Assembly (NCBI RefSeq): GCF_029227915.1
Contig: NC_079887.1
Span: forward strand, 18,971,650 to 19,035,649
Source: Hydractinia symbiolongicarpus
Lineage: Eukaryota > Cnidaria > Hydrozoa > Anthoathecata > Hydractiniidae
Direction: 5' to 3'
Length of the DNA stretch: 64,000 bases
In this document: piece by piece, positions 1 through 11,019 of the stretch
Numbering within the stretch: position 1 is the first letter of the stretch
Layout: every line of letters starts with the position of its first letter
The notes under the pieces: generated by a model
Seen by the model: the letters and a program-made list of their open reading frames with translations, nothing else
The model's database searches: none
What the model was told of the DNA's origin: nothing
Program-made: the position numbers and the translations under genes

Positions 1-911
1 GTCGTAGTTCATCGAGAGTGGAAGGATTAGACCAATGGTAACCTGCGTAGGCACGTGGAACCACTTGATTTATGTGTAAGGACTTTATTATACATCAAAA
101 GGCCATATTACAGTGTTTAGAGGCCCGTGCGCGTAGTTGACGGTGTTTTAAAGCCGTGACGCAACGTAAATCCACTCTCGACGTCGTAGTCCATCGAGAG
201 TGGAAGGATTAGACCAATGAAAACCTACGCGGGCACGTGGAACCACGTGATTCACGTGTAAGGCTTTTATTAGGCAACAAAAGGCCATGTTACAGCGGTT
301 AGAGGCCTGTACACGTAGTTGACGGTGTTAAAAGGGTATGCCGCAATGGAAAACCACTTTGGACGTCGTTGTCCATTGAGAGTGGAAGGATTAGACAAAT
401 GGTAACCTGCGCAGGCGCGTGGATCCACTTGAATTACGTGTAAGGCCTTTATTAGGCATCAAGATGCCATATTACAGCGTTTAGAGGCCCGTGCGCGCAG
501 TTAGACGGTGTTTTAAAGCCGTGACGCAACGGAAAACCACTTGGGACGTCGTAGCTTGTTAAAAGTGGAAGAATTAGACCAATGGTAATCTGCGCATGCA
601 CGTGGAACAACGTGATTTACGTGTCAGGCCTTTATTAGGCGTCAAATATCCATATTACGGCGTTTAGAGGCCCGTGCGCGTAGTTAACGGTGTTTTAAAG
701 CCGTGACGCAACGGAAAACTACTTGGGACGTCGTAGTCCATTGAGAGTGGATGGATTAGACCAATGGTAAACTGCGCAGGCACGTGGAGCAACGTGATTT
801 ACGCGTAAGGCCTTTATTAGAAGTCAAAAGGCCATTTTACGGTCGTTGGATGCCTGTACACGTAGTTGACGGTGTTAAGAGGGCATTCCGCAATGGAAAA
901 CCACTTCAGAC
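1..911 (+). repeat. 5-monomer repeat, first copy
   Basis: Monomers 1 to about 2.5 of this block (1-453) match 912-1364 at a shift of 911 bp. Shared markers are CATCGAGAGTGG, AATGAAAACCTACGCGGGC, GTCGTTGTCC and GATCCACTTGAATTACG. Seen differences include TTTATGTG versus TTTACGTG near position 70. The two copies separate in the third monomer, where this copy reads AGGCATCAAGATGCC and the other GGGCGTCAAAAGGCC. One unit here (365-547) is 183 bp because of an extra A in CAGTTAGACGG. Confidence 0.8.
234..249. repeat. Paired CACGTG palindrome (CACGTGG-AA-CCACGTG)
   Basis: The 16-bp element is a perfect inverted repeat with 7-bp arms and a 2-bp AA centre, and each arm contains the 6-bp palindrome CACGTG. 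It is followed after ATTT or ATTC by another ACGTG. It occurs in a subset of monomers, for example at 14,064-14,079, and near 1,145, 6,605, 19,341 and 26,982. Most monomers have CCACTTG in the second arm, so only one CACGTG is kept. CACGTG is the E-box/G-box bound by bHLH and bZIP proteins; use here is not shown. Confidence 0.8.
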
Positions 912-1364
912 GTCGTAGTTCATCGAGAGTGGAAGGATTAGACCAATGGTAACCTGCGTAGGCACGTGGAACCACTTGATTTACGTGTAAGGACTTTATT
1001 ATACATCAAAAGGCCATATTACAGTGTTTAGAGGCCCGTGCGCGTAGTTGACGGTGTTTTAAAGTCGTGACGCAACGTAAATCCACTCTCGACGTCGTAG
1101 TCCATCGAGAGTGGAAGGATTAGACCAATGAAAACCTACGCGGGCACGTGGAACCACGTGATTCACGTGTAAGGCTTTTATTAGGCAACAAAAGGCCATG
1201 TTACAGCGGTTACAGGCCTGTACACGTAGTTGACGGTGTTAAAAGGGTATGCCGCAATGGAAAACCACTTTGGACGTCGTTGTCCATTGAGAGTGGAAGG
1301 ATTAGACAAATGGTAACCTGCGCAGGCGCGTGGATCCACTTGAATTACGTGTAAGGCCTTTATT
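912..1364 (+). repeat. 5-monomer repeat, second partial copy
   Basis: About 2.5 monomers match 1-453 at a shift of 911 bp. The same block occurs a third time from about 6,371 at a shift of 5,459 bp, as part of the 30-monomer duplication. Across that duplication this copy and the third are the closest pair. Confidence 0.8.
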
Positions 1365-1457
1365 GGGCGTCAAAAGGCCATATTACAGCGTTTGTAGGAC
1401 TGTTAGCGTAGTTGACGTTGTTATAAAGCCGTGGCGCAATGGAAAGCGACTTGGGAC

Positions 1458-1639
1458 GTCGTAGTCCATTGACAGTAGAAGGAGTAGAACAATTGTAACC
1501 TCCGCAGGCGCGTGGAACCACTTGATTTACGTGTAAGGCCTTTATTAGGCGCCAAATATCCATATTACGGCGTTTAGAGAATCGTGCGCGTAGTTAACGG
1601 TGTTATAAAGCCGTGGCGCAACGGAAAACTACTTGGGAC
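1458..1639 (+). repeat. Representative monomer: GACAGTAGAAGGAGTAG type (182 bp)
   Basis: This variant reads CCATTGACAGTAGAAGGAGT, AACAATTGTAACCTCCGCAGG and CGCGTGG in place of the consensus CCATTGAGAGTGGAAGG, CCAATGGTAACCTGCGCAGG and CACGTGG. It usually follows a monomer ending GCAATGGAAAGCGACTTGG. Copies are common in domain I (for example from 3,823 and 5,097) and reappear in the domain III island near 60,018 and 60,562, which makes it a good marker for exchange between domains. Confidence 0.82.
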
Positions 1640-3822
1640 GTCGTAGTCCATTGAGAGTGGAAAGATTAGACCAATGGTAACCTGCGCAGCACGTGGAACC
1701 ACTTGATTTACGTAAAAGGCCTTTATTAGGCGTCAAAAGGTCATATTACGGCCTTTAGAGGCCCGTGCGCGTAGCCGACAATGTTTTAAAGCCATGGCGC
1801 AACAGAAAATCACTTGGGACGTCGAAGTCCATTGAGAGCGGAAAGATTAAACCAATATTAACCTGCGCAAGCTCGTGGAACTAATTGATTTACGTGTAAG
1901 GCTTTTATTAGGCATCAGAAGTCCATATTACAGCGTTTAGAGGCCCGTGCGCGTAGTTGACAGTGTTTTAAAGCCGTGACGCAACGGAAAACTACTTGGG
2001 ACGTCGTAGTCCATTGAGAGTGGAAGTATTAGACCAATGGTAACTTGCACAGGCACGTGGAACCACTTGATTTACGTGTAAGGCCATTATTAGGCGTCAA
2101 AATGCCATATTACGGTCGTTCGAGGCTTGTTAGCGTAGTTGACGGTGTTATTAAGCCATGGCTCAATGGAAGACGACTTGGAACGTCTTAGGCCATTGAC
2201 AACAGGAGGATTAGACCAATGGTAACCTGCGCAGGCACGTGGAGCAACGTGATTTACGTGTTAGGCCTTTGTTAGAAGTCAAAAGGCCATATTACAGTGT
2301 TTGGAGTCCCGTGCGCGTATTTGACGGTGTCTTAAAGCTGTGACGCAACGGAAAACCACTTGGGACGTCGTAGTCCATTGAGAGTGAAAAGATTAGACCA
2401 ATGGTAACCTGCGCAGGCACGTGGAACCACTTGATTTACGTGAAAGATTTTTATTAGGCGTCAAAAGGTCATATTACGGCCTTTAGAGGCCCGTGCGCGT
2501 ATTTGACGGTGTCTTAAAGCTGTGACGCAACGGAAAACCACTTGGGACGTCGTAGTCCATTGAGAGTGGAAAGATTAGACCAATGGTAACCTGCGCAGGC
2601 ACGTGGAACCACTTGATTTACGTGAAAGGCCTTTATTAGGCGTCAAAAGGTCATATTACGGCCTTTAGAGGCCCGTGCGCGTAGCCGACGGTGTTTTAAA
2701 GCCATGGCGCAACAGAAAATCACTTGGGACGTCGAAGTCCATTGAGAGCAGAAAGATTAAACCAATATAAACCTGCGCAAGCTCGTGGAAATACGTGATT
2801 TACGTGTAAGGCCTTTATTAGGCTTCAAATTGCCATATTACGGTCGTTCGAGGCTTGTTAGTGTAGTTGACGGTGGTATTAGGCCATGGCGCAATGGAAG
2901 ACGACTTGAAACGTCTTAGGCCATTGACAACAGAAGGATTAGACCAATGGTAACCTGCGCAGGCACGTGGAACCACTTGATTTACGTGAAAGGCCTTTAT
3001 TAGGCGTCAAAAGGTCATATTTCGGCGTTTAGAGGCCCGTGCGCGTAGTTGACAGTGTTTTAAAGCCGTGACGCAACGGAAAACCACTTGGGACGTCGTA
3101 GTCTATTGAGATTGGAAGGATTAGACCAATGGTAACCTGCGCAGGCACGTGGAGCAACGTGATTTACGTGTAAGGCCTTTGTTAGAAGTCAAAAGGCCAT
3201 ATTACAGTGTTTGGAGTCCCGTGCGCGTATTTGACGGTGTCTTAAAGCTGTGACGCAACGGAAAACCACTTGGGTCGTCGTAGTCCATTGAGAGTGGAAA
3301 GATTAGACCAATGGTAAACTGCGCAGGCACGTGGAACAACGTGATTTACGTGAAAGGCCTTTATTAGGCGTCAAAAGGCCATATTACGGCGTTTAGAGGC
3401 CCGTGCGCGTAGTTAATGGTGTTTTAAAGCCGTGACGCAACGGAAAACTACTTGGGACGTCGTAGTCCAATGACAGTAGAAGGAGTAGAACAATTGTAAC
3501 CTCCGCAGGCGCGTGGAACTACTTGATTTACCTGTAAGGCCTTTATTAGGCGTCAAAAGTCCATATTACGGCGTTTAGAGCCCCGTGCGCGTAGTTAACG
3601 GTGTTTTAAATCCGTGACGCAACGGAAAACTACTTGGGACGTCGTAGTCCATTAAGAGTGGAAGGATTAGACCAATCGTATTCTGCGCATGCACGTGGAA
3701 CAACGTGATTTACGTGTAAGGCCTTTATTAGGCGTCAAAAGGCCATATTACAGCGTTTGTAGGACTGTTAGCGTAGTTGACGTTGTTATAAAGCCGTGGC
3801 GCAATGGAAAGCGACTTGGGAC

Positions 3823-5096
3823 GTCGTAGTCCATTGACAGTAGGAGGAGTAGAACAATTGTAACCTCCGCAGGCGCGTGGAATCACTTGATTTACGTGTA
3901 AGGCCTTTATTAGGCGTCAAAAATCCATATTACAGCGTTTAGAGGCCCGTGCGCGTAGTTGACAGTGTTTTAAAGCCGTGACGCAACGGAAAACCAGTTG
4001 GGACGTCGTAGTCCATTGAGAGTGGAAGTATTAGACCAATGGCAACTTGCGCAGGCACGTGGAACCACTTGATTTACGTGTAAGGCCTTTATTAGGCATC
4101 AAAATGCCATATTACAGCGTTTGTAGGACTGTTAGCGTAGTTGACGTTGTTATAAAGCCGTGACGCAACGGAAAACAACTTGGGACGTCGTAGCCCATTA
4201 AAAGTTGAAGGATTAGATCAATGGTAATCTTAGCATGCACGTGGAACAACGTGATTTACGTGTAAGGCCTTTATTGGGCGTCAAAAGGCCATATTACAGC
4301 GTTTGTAGGACTGTTAGCGTAGTTGACGTTGTTATAAAGCCATGGAGCAACAGAAAATCACTTCGGACGTCGTAGTCCATTGAGAATGGAAGGATTAGAC
4401 CAATGGTAACCTACGCAGGCGCGTGGAGCCACTTGATTTACGTGTAAAGCCTTTATTAGGCATCGAAATGCCATATTACAGCGTTTGGAGGACCGTGCGC
4501 GTAGTTAACGGTGTTTTAAAGCCGTGACGCAACGGAAAACCACTTGGGACGTCGTAGTCCATTGAGAGTGGAAGGAGTAGACCAATGGTAACCTGCGCAG
4601 GCACGTGGAACCACTTGATATACGTGAAAGGCCTTTATTAGGCGTCAAAAGGTCATATTACGGCCTTTAGAGGCCTGTGCGCGTAGCTGACGGTGTTTTA
4701 AAGCCATGGCGCAACAGAAAATCACTTGGGACGTCGATGTCCATTGAGAGCAGAAAGATTAAATCAATATTAACCTGCGCAAGCTCGTGGAAATACGTGA
4801 TTTACGTGTAAAGCTTTTATTAGGCATCAGAAGGCCATATTACGGCGTTTAGAGGCTCGTGCGCGTAGTTGACAGTGTTTTAAAGCCGTGACGCAACGGA
4901 AAACCACTTGGGACGTCGTAGTCTATTGACAACAGAAGGATTAGACCAATGGTAACATGCGCAGGCACGTGGAACCACTTGAGTTACGTGTAAGGCCTTT
5001 ATTGGGCGTTAAAAGGCCATATTACAGCGTTTGTAGAACTGTTAGCGTAGTTGACGTTGTTATAAAGCCGTGGCGCAATGGAAAGCGACTTGGGAC
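3823..5096 (+). repeat. 7-monomer repeat unit in copy A (1,274 bp = 7 x 182)
   Basis: The unit starts with a GACAGTAGGAGGAGTAG monomer and contains the markers ATGGCAACTTGCGCAGG, GCCCATTAAAAGTTGAAGG with TAATCTTAGCATGCACG, GAGCAACAGAAAATCACTTCGG, and GACGTCGATGTCCATTG. The same start recurs at 5,097, but only about two monomers follow before the array switches at about 5,456. A complete tandem pair of this unit is seen at 10,920-13,467. Confidence 0.85.
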
Positions 5097-5456
5097 GTCG
5101 TAGTCCATTGACAGTAGAAGGAGTAGAACAATTGTAACCTCCGCAGGCGCGTGGAATCACTTGATTTACGTGTAAGGCCTTTATTAGGCGTCAAAAATCC
5201 ATATTACAGCGTTTAGAGGCCCGTGCGCGTAGTTGACAGTGTTTTAAAGCCGTGACGCAACGGAAAACCACTTGGGACGTCGTAGTCCATTGAGAGTGGA
5301 AGTATTAGACCAATGGCAACTTGCGCAGGCACGTGGAACCACTTGATTTACGTGTAAGGCCTTTATTAGGCATCAAAATGCCATATTACAGCGTTTGTAG
5401 GACTGTTAGCGTAGTTGACGTTGTTATAAAGCCGTGACGCAACGGAAAACAACTTA
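5097..5456 (+). repeat. 7-monomer repeat, second partial copy in copy A
   Basis: About two monomers match 3,823-4,182 at a shift of 1,274 bp. They carry GACAGTAGAAGGAG instead of GACAGTAGGAGGAG and CCACTTGGGAC instead of CCAGTTGGGAC. The end reads AACAACTTAGGAC, a variant also found in the domain III island near 60,370 but reading AACAACTTGGGAC at the other domain I copies. Confidence 0.8.
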
Positions 5457-6922
5457 GGACGTCGTAGTCTATTGAGAGTGGAAGGATTAGAACAATGGTA
5501 ACCTGCGCAGGCACGTGGAACCACTTGATTTAAGTGTAAGGCCTTTATTAGGCATCAAAATGCCATATTACAGCGTTTGGAGTCCGGTGCGCGTATTTGA
5601 CGGTGTCTTAAAGCTGTGACGCAACGGAAAACCATTCGGGACGTCGTAGTCCATTGAGAGTGGAAGGATTAGACCAATGAAAACTTACGCGGGCACGTGG
5701 AACCACGTGATTCACGTGTAAGGCTTTTATTAGGCAACAAAAGGCCATGTTACAGCGGTTAGAGGCCTGTACACGTAGTTGACGGTGTTAAAAGGGTATG
5801 CCGCAATGGAAAACCACTTTGGACGTCGTTGTCCATTGAGAGTGGAAGGATTAGACAAATGGTAACCTGCGCAGGCGCGTGGATCCACTTGAATTACGTG
5901 TAAGGCCTTTATTGGGCGTCAAAAGGCCATATTACAGCGTTTGTAGGACTGTTAGCGTAGTTGACGTTGTTATAAAGCTGTGGCGCAATGGAAAGCGACT
6001 TGGGACGTCGTAGCTTGTTAAAAGTGGAAGAATTAGACCAATGGTAATCTGCGCATGCACGTGGAACAACGTGATTTACGTGTGAGGCCTTTATTAGGCG
6101 TCAAATATCCATATTACGGCGTTTAGAGGCCCGTGCGCGTAGTTAACGGTGTTTTAAAGCCGTGACGCAACGGAAAACTACTTGGGACGTCGTAGTCCAT
6201 TGAGAGTGGATGGATTAGACCAATGGTAAACTGCGCAGGCACGTGGAGCAACGTGATTTACGCGTAAGGCCTTTATTAGAAGTCAAAAGGCCATTTTACG
6301 GTCGTTGGATGCCTGTACACGTAGTTGACGGTGTTAAGAGGGCATTCCGCAATGGAAAACCACTTCAGACGTCGTAGTTCATCGAGAGTGGAAGGATTAG
6401 ACCAATGGTAACCTGCGTAGGCACGTGGAACCACTTGATTTACGTGTAAGGACTTTATTATACATCAAAAGGCCATATTACAGTGTTTAGAGGCCCGTGC
6501 GCGTAGTTGACGGTGTTTTAAAGTCGTGACGCAACGTAAATCCACTCTCGACGTCGTAGTCCATCGAGAGTGGAAGGATTAGACCAATGAAAACCTACGC
6601 GGGCACGTGGAACCACGTGATTCACGTGTAAGGCTTTTATTAGGCAACAAAAGGCCATGTTACAGCGGTTACAGGCCTGTACACGTAGTTGACGGTGTTA
6701 AAAGGGTATGCCGCAATGGAAAACCACTTTGGACGTCGTTGTCCATTGAGAGTGGAAGGATTAGACAAATGGTAACCTGCGCAGGCGCGTGGATCCACTT
6801 GAATTACGTGTAAGGCCTTTATTGGGCGTCAAAAGGCCATATTACAGCGTTTGTAGGACTGTTAGCGTAGTTGACGTTGTTATAAAGCCGTGGCGCAATG
6901 GAAAGCGACTTGGGACGTCGTA

Positions 6923-7376
6923 GTCCATTAAGAGTGGAAGGATTAGACCAATGGTAACCTGCGCAGGCACGTGGAACCACTTGATTTACATGTAAGGCCT
7001 TTATTAGGCATCAAAATGTCATATTACAGCGTTTGGAGGCCGTGCGCGTATTTGACGGTGTCTTCAAGCTGTGACACAACGAAAAACCACTTAGGACGTC
7101 GTAGTCCATTGAGAGTGGAAGGATTAGACCAATGGTAACCTGCGCAGGCACGTGGAACCACTTGAGTTACGTGAAAGGCCTTTATTAGGCGTCAAAATGC
7201 CACATTACCGTCTTTAGAGGCCCGTGCGCGTAGCTGACGGTGTTTTAAAGCCATGGCGCAACGGAAAATCACTTGGGACGTCTAAGTCTATTGAGAGTGG
7301 AAAGATTAGACCAATATTAACCTGCGCAAGCACGTGGAACTACGTGATTTACGTGTAAGGCTTTTATTAGGCATCA
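6923..7376 (+). repeat. 454-bp patch identical by eye to 61,841-62,294
   Basis: Starting at GTCCATTAAGAGTGGAAGG, about 2.5 monomers read base for base the same as a stretch 54,918 bp downstream. The shared features include rare ones: TTTACATGTAAGG, AAAATGTCATATTACAG, GGAGGCCGTGCGCG (1-bp deletion), GACACAACGAAAAACC, ACTTAGGACG and GACGTCTAAGTCTATTG. The corresponding interval in copy A of the 30-monomer repeat (1,464-1,920) is different, so the patch replaced what was there. The first monomer here (6,917-7,097) is 181 bp. Confidence 0.88.
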
Positions 7377-7743
7377 GAAGTCCATATTACAGCGTTTAGA
7401 GGCCCGTGCGCGTAGTTGACAGTGTTTTAAAGCCGTGACGCAACGGAAAACTACTTGGGACGTCGTAGTCCATTGAGAGTGGAAGTATTAGACCAATGGT
7501 AACTTGCACAGGCACGTGGAACCACTTGATTTACGTGTAAGGCCATTATTAGGCGTCAAAATGCCATATTACGGTCGTTCGAGGCTTGTTAGCGTAGTTA
7601 ACGGTGTTATTAAGCCATGGCTCAATGGAAGACGACTTGGAACGTCTTAGGCCATTGACAACAGGAGGATTAGACCAATGGTAACCTGCGCAGGCACGTG
7701 GAGCAACGTGATTTACGTGTTAGGCCTTTGTTAGAAGTCAAAA

Positions 7744-9381
7744 GGCCATATTACAGTGTTTGGAGTCCCGTGCGCGTATTTGACGGTGTCTTAAAGCTGT
7801 GACGCAACGGAAAACCACTTGGGACGTCGTAGTCCATTGAGAGTGAAAAGATTAGACCAATGGTAACCTGCGCAGGCACGTGGAACCACTTGATTTACGT
7901 GAAAGATTTTTATTAGGCGTCAAAAGGTCATATTACGGCCTTTAGAGGCCCGTGCGCGTATTTGACGGTGTCTTAAAGCTGTGACGCAACGGAAAACCAC
8001 TTGGGACGTCGTAGTCCATTGAGAGTGGAAAGATTAGACCAATGGTAACCTGCGCAGGCACGTGGAACCACTTGATTTACGTGAAAGGCCTTTATTAGGC
8101 GTCAAAAGGTCATATTACGGCCTTTAGAGGCCCGTGCGCGTAGCCGACGGTGTTTTAAAGCCATGGCGCAACAGAAAATCACTTGGGACGTCGAAGTCCA
8201 TTGAGAGCAGAAAGATTAAACCAATATAAACCTGCGCAAGCTCGTGGAAATACGTGATTTACGTGTAAGGCCTTTATTAGGCTTCAAATTGCCATATTAC
8301 GGTCGTTCGAGGCTTGTTAGTGTAGTTGACGGTGGTATTAGGCCATGGCGCAATGGAAGACGACTTGAAACGTCTTAGGCCATTGACAACAGAAGGATTA
8401 GACCAATGGTAACCTGCGCAGGCACGTGGAACCACTTGATTTACGTGAAAGGCCTTTATTAGGCGTCAAAAGGTCATATTTCGGCGTTTAGAGGCCCGTG
8501 CGCGTAGTTGACAGTGTTTTAAAGCCGTGACGCAACGGAAAACCACTTGGGACGTCGTAGTCTATTGAGATTGGAAGGATTAGACCAATGGTAACCTGCG
8601 CAGGCACGTGGAGCAACGTGATTTACGTGTAAGGCCTTTGTTAGAAGTCAAAAGGCCATATTACAGTGTTTGGAGTCCCGTGCGCGTATTTGACGGTGTC
8701 TTAAAGCTGTGACGCAACGGAAAACCACTTGGGTCGTCGTAGTCCATTGAGAGTGGAAAGATTAGACCAATGGTAAACTGCGCAGGCACGTGGAACAACG
8801 TGATTTACGTGAAAGGCCTTTATTAGGCGTCAAAAGGCCATATTACGGCGTTTAGAGGCCCGTGCGCGTAGTTAATGGTGTTTTAAAGCCGTGACGCAAC
8901 GGAAAACTACTTGGGACGTCGTAGTCCAATGACAGTAGAAGGAGTAGAACAATTGTAACCTCCGCAGGCGCGTGGAACTACTTGATTTACCTGTAAGGCC
9001 TTTATTAGGCGTCAAAAGTCCATATTACGGCGTTTAGAGCCCCGTGCGCGTAGTTAACGGTGTTTTAAATCCGTGACGCAACGGAAAACTACTTGGGACG
9101 TCGTAGTCCATTAAGAGTGGAAGGATTAGACCAATCGTATTCTGCGCATGCACGTGGAACAACGTGATTTACGTGTAAGGCCTTTATTAGGCGTCAAAAG
9201 GCCATATTACAGCGTTTGTAGGACTGTTAGCGTAGTTGACGTTGTTATAAAGCCGTGGCGCAATGGAAAGCGACTTGGGACGTCGTAGTCCATTGACAGT
9301 AGGAGGAGTAGAACAATTGTAACCTCCGCAGGCGCGTGGAATCACTTGATTTACGTGTAAGGCCTTTATTAGGCGTCAAAA
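7744..9381 (+). repeat. 9-monomer tandem duplication, copy 1 (1,638 bp = 9 x 182)
   Basis: The block begins at GGCCATATTACAGTGTTTGG and recurs immediately downstream at a shift of exactly 1,638 bp. The only difference I found is AAAAGGCCATATT here (G at 8,836) versus AAACGCCATATT (C at 10,474). This identity, against the much larger divergence between neighbouring monomers, marks a very recent event. Confidence 0.88.
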
Positions 9382-11019
9382 GGCCATATTACAGTGTTTG
9401 GAGTCCCGTGCGCGTATTTGACGGTGTCTTAAAGCTGTGACGCAACGGAAAACCACTTGGGACGTCGTAGTCCATTGAGAGTGAAAAGATTAGACCAATG
9501 GTAACCTGCGCAGGCACGTGGAACCACTTGATTTACGTGAAAGATTTTTATTAGGCGTCAAAAGGTCATATTACGGCCTTTAGAGGCCCGTGCGCGTATT
9601 TGACGGTGTCTTAAAGCTGTGACGCAACGGAAAACCACTTGGGACGTCGTAGTCCATTGAGAGTGGAAAGATTAGACCAATGGTAACCTGCGCAGGCACG
9701 TGGAACCACTTGATTTACGTGAAAGGCCTTTATTAGGCGTCAAAAGGTCATATTACGGCCTTTAGAGGCCCGTGCGCGTAGCCGACGGTGTTTTAAAGCC
9801 ATGGCGCAACAGAAAATCACTTGGGACGTCGAAGTCCATTGAGAGCAGAAAGATTAAACCAATATAAACCTGCGCAAGCTCGTGGAAATACGTGATTTAC
9901 GTGTAAGGCCTTTATTAGGCTTCAAATTGCCATATTACGGTCGTTCGAGGCTTGTTAGTGTAGTTGACGGTGGTATTAGGCCATGGCGCAATGGAAGACG
10001 ACTTGAAACGTCTTAGGCCATTGACAACAGAAGGATTAGACCAATGGTAACCTGCGCAGGCACGTGGAACCACTTGATTTACGTGAAAGGCCTTTATTAG
10101 GCGTCAAAAGGTCATATTTCGGCGTTTAGAGGCCCGTGCGCGTAGTTGACAGTGTTTTAAAGCCGTGACGCAACGGAAAACCACTTGGGACGTCGTAGTC
10201 TATTGAGATTGGAAGGATTAGACCAATGGTAACCTGCGCAGGCACGTGGAGCAACGTGATTTACGTGTAAGGCCTTTGTTAGAAGTCAAAAGGCCATATT
10301 ACAGTGTTTGGAGTCCCGTGCGCGTATTTGACGGTGTCTTAAAGCTGTGACGCAACGGAAAACCACTTGGGTCGTCGTAGTCCATTGAGAGTGGAAAGAT
10401 TAGACCAATGGTAAACTGCGCAGGCACGTGGAACAACGTGATTTACGTGAAAGGCCTTTATTAGGCGTCAAAACGCCATATTACGGCGTTTAGAGGCCCG
10501 TGCGCGTAGTTAATGGTGTTTTAAAGCCGTGACGCAACGGAAAACTACTTGGGACGTCGTAGTCCAATGACAGTAGAAGGAGTAGAACAATTGTAACCTC
10601 CGCAGGCGCGTGGAACTACTTGATTTACCTGTAAGGCCTTTATTAGGCGTCAAAAGTCCATATTACGGCGTTTAGAGCCCCGTGCGCGTAGTTAACGGTG
10701 TTTTAAATCCGTGACGCAACGGAAAACTACTTGGGACGTCGTAGTCCATTAAGAGTGGAAGGATTAGACCAATCGTATTCTGCGCATGCACGTGGAACAA
10801 CGTGATTTACGTGTAAGGCCTTTATTAGGCGTCAAAAGGCCATATTACAGCGTTTGTAGGACTGTTAGCGTAGTTGACGTTGTTATAAAGCCGTGGCGCA
10901 ATGGAAAGCGACTTGGGACGTCGTAGTCCATTGACAGTAGGAGGAGTAGAACAATTGTAACCTCCGCAGGCGCGTGGAATCACTTGATTTACGTGTAAGG
11001 CCTTTATTAGGCGTCAAAA
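9382..11019 (+). repeat. 9-monomer tandem duplication, copy 2
   Basis: Direct tandem copy of 7,744-9,381 with one difference seen, at 10,474. After about 11,000 the sequence continues in the order found after 3,916 in copy A, which shows that the extra nine monomers were inserted by duplication in register. Domain II contains a further copy of its second part (15,000 onward). Confidence 0.88.

Larger units (their letters stand above)
183..5642 (+). repeat. 30-monomer higher-order repeat, copy A (about 5,460 bp)
   Basis: Positions 183-1,463 match 5,643-6,922, and 1,921-3,916 match 7,380-9,375, at a shift of 5,460 then 5,459 bp (the 1-bp change comes from the extra A in the 183-bp monomer). 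In the second stretch I found one clear difference: GTTGACGG near 2,138 versus GTTAACGG near 7,597. The stretch 1,464-1,920 does not match its counterpart 6,923-7,376, which carries a patch of domain-III-type monomers. Downstream, 3,917 to about 5,450 matches 11,014 to about 12,547 at shift 7,097 (5,459 + 1,638). Confidence 0.85.
5643..9381 (+). repeat. 30-monomer higher-order repeat, copy B, interrupted by a 9-monomer duplication
   Basis: This copy follows copy A at 5,459-5,460 bp and is collinear until about 9,375. There it jumps back to sequence like 7,744 onward and repeats nine monomers before resuming the copy A order at about 11,000. It carries a foreign 454-bp patch at 6,923-7,376. 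In its early part it has TTGGGCGTCAAAAGG where the directly aligned copy A position (about 454) has TTAGGCATCAAGATG; this matches instead the next repeat at 1,364. Confidence 0.83.

Noticed and set aside
1148-1354. Open reading frame of 68 codons, identical to one at 6,607-6,813
   Set aside because: It lies entirely inside satellite monomers and its identity comes from the 30-monomer duplication. There is no coding signature, and the frame does not persist in related monomers.
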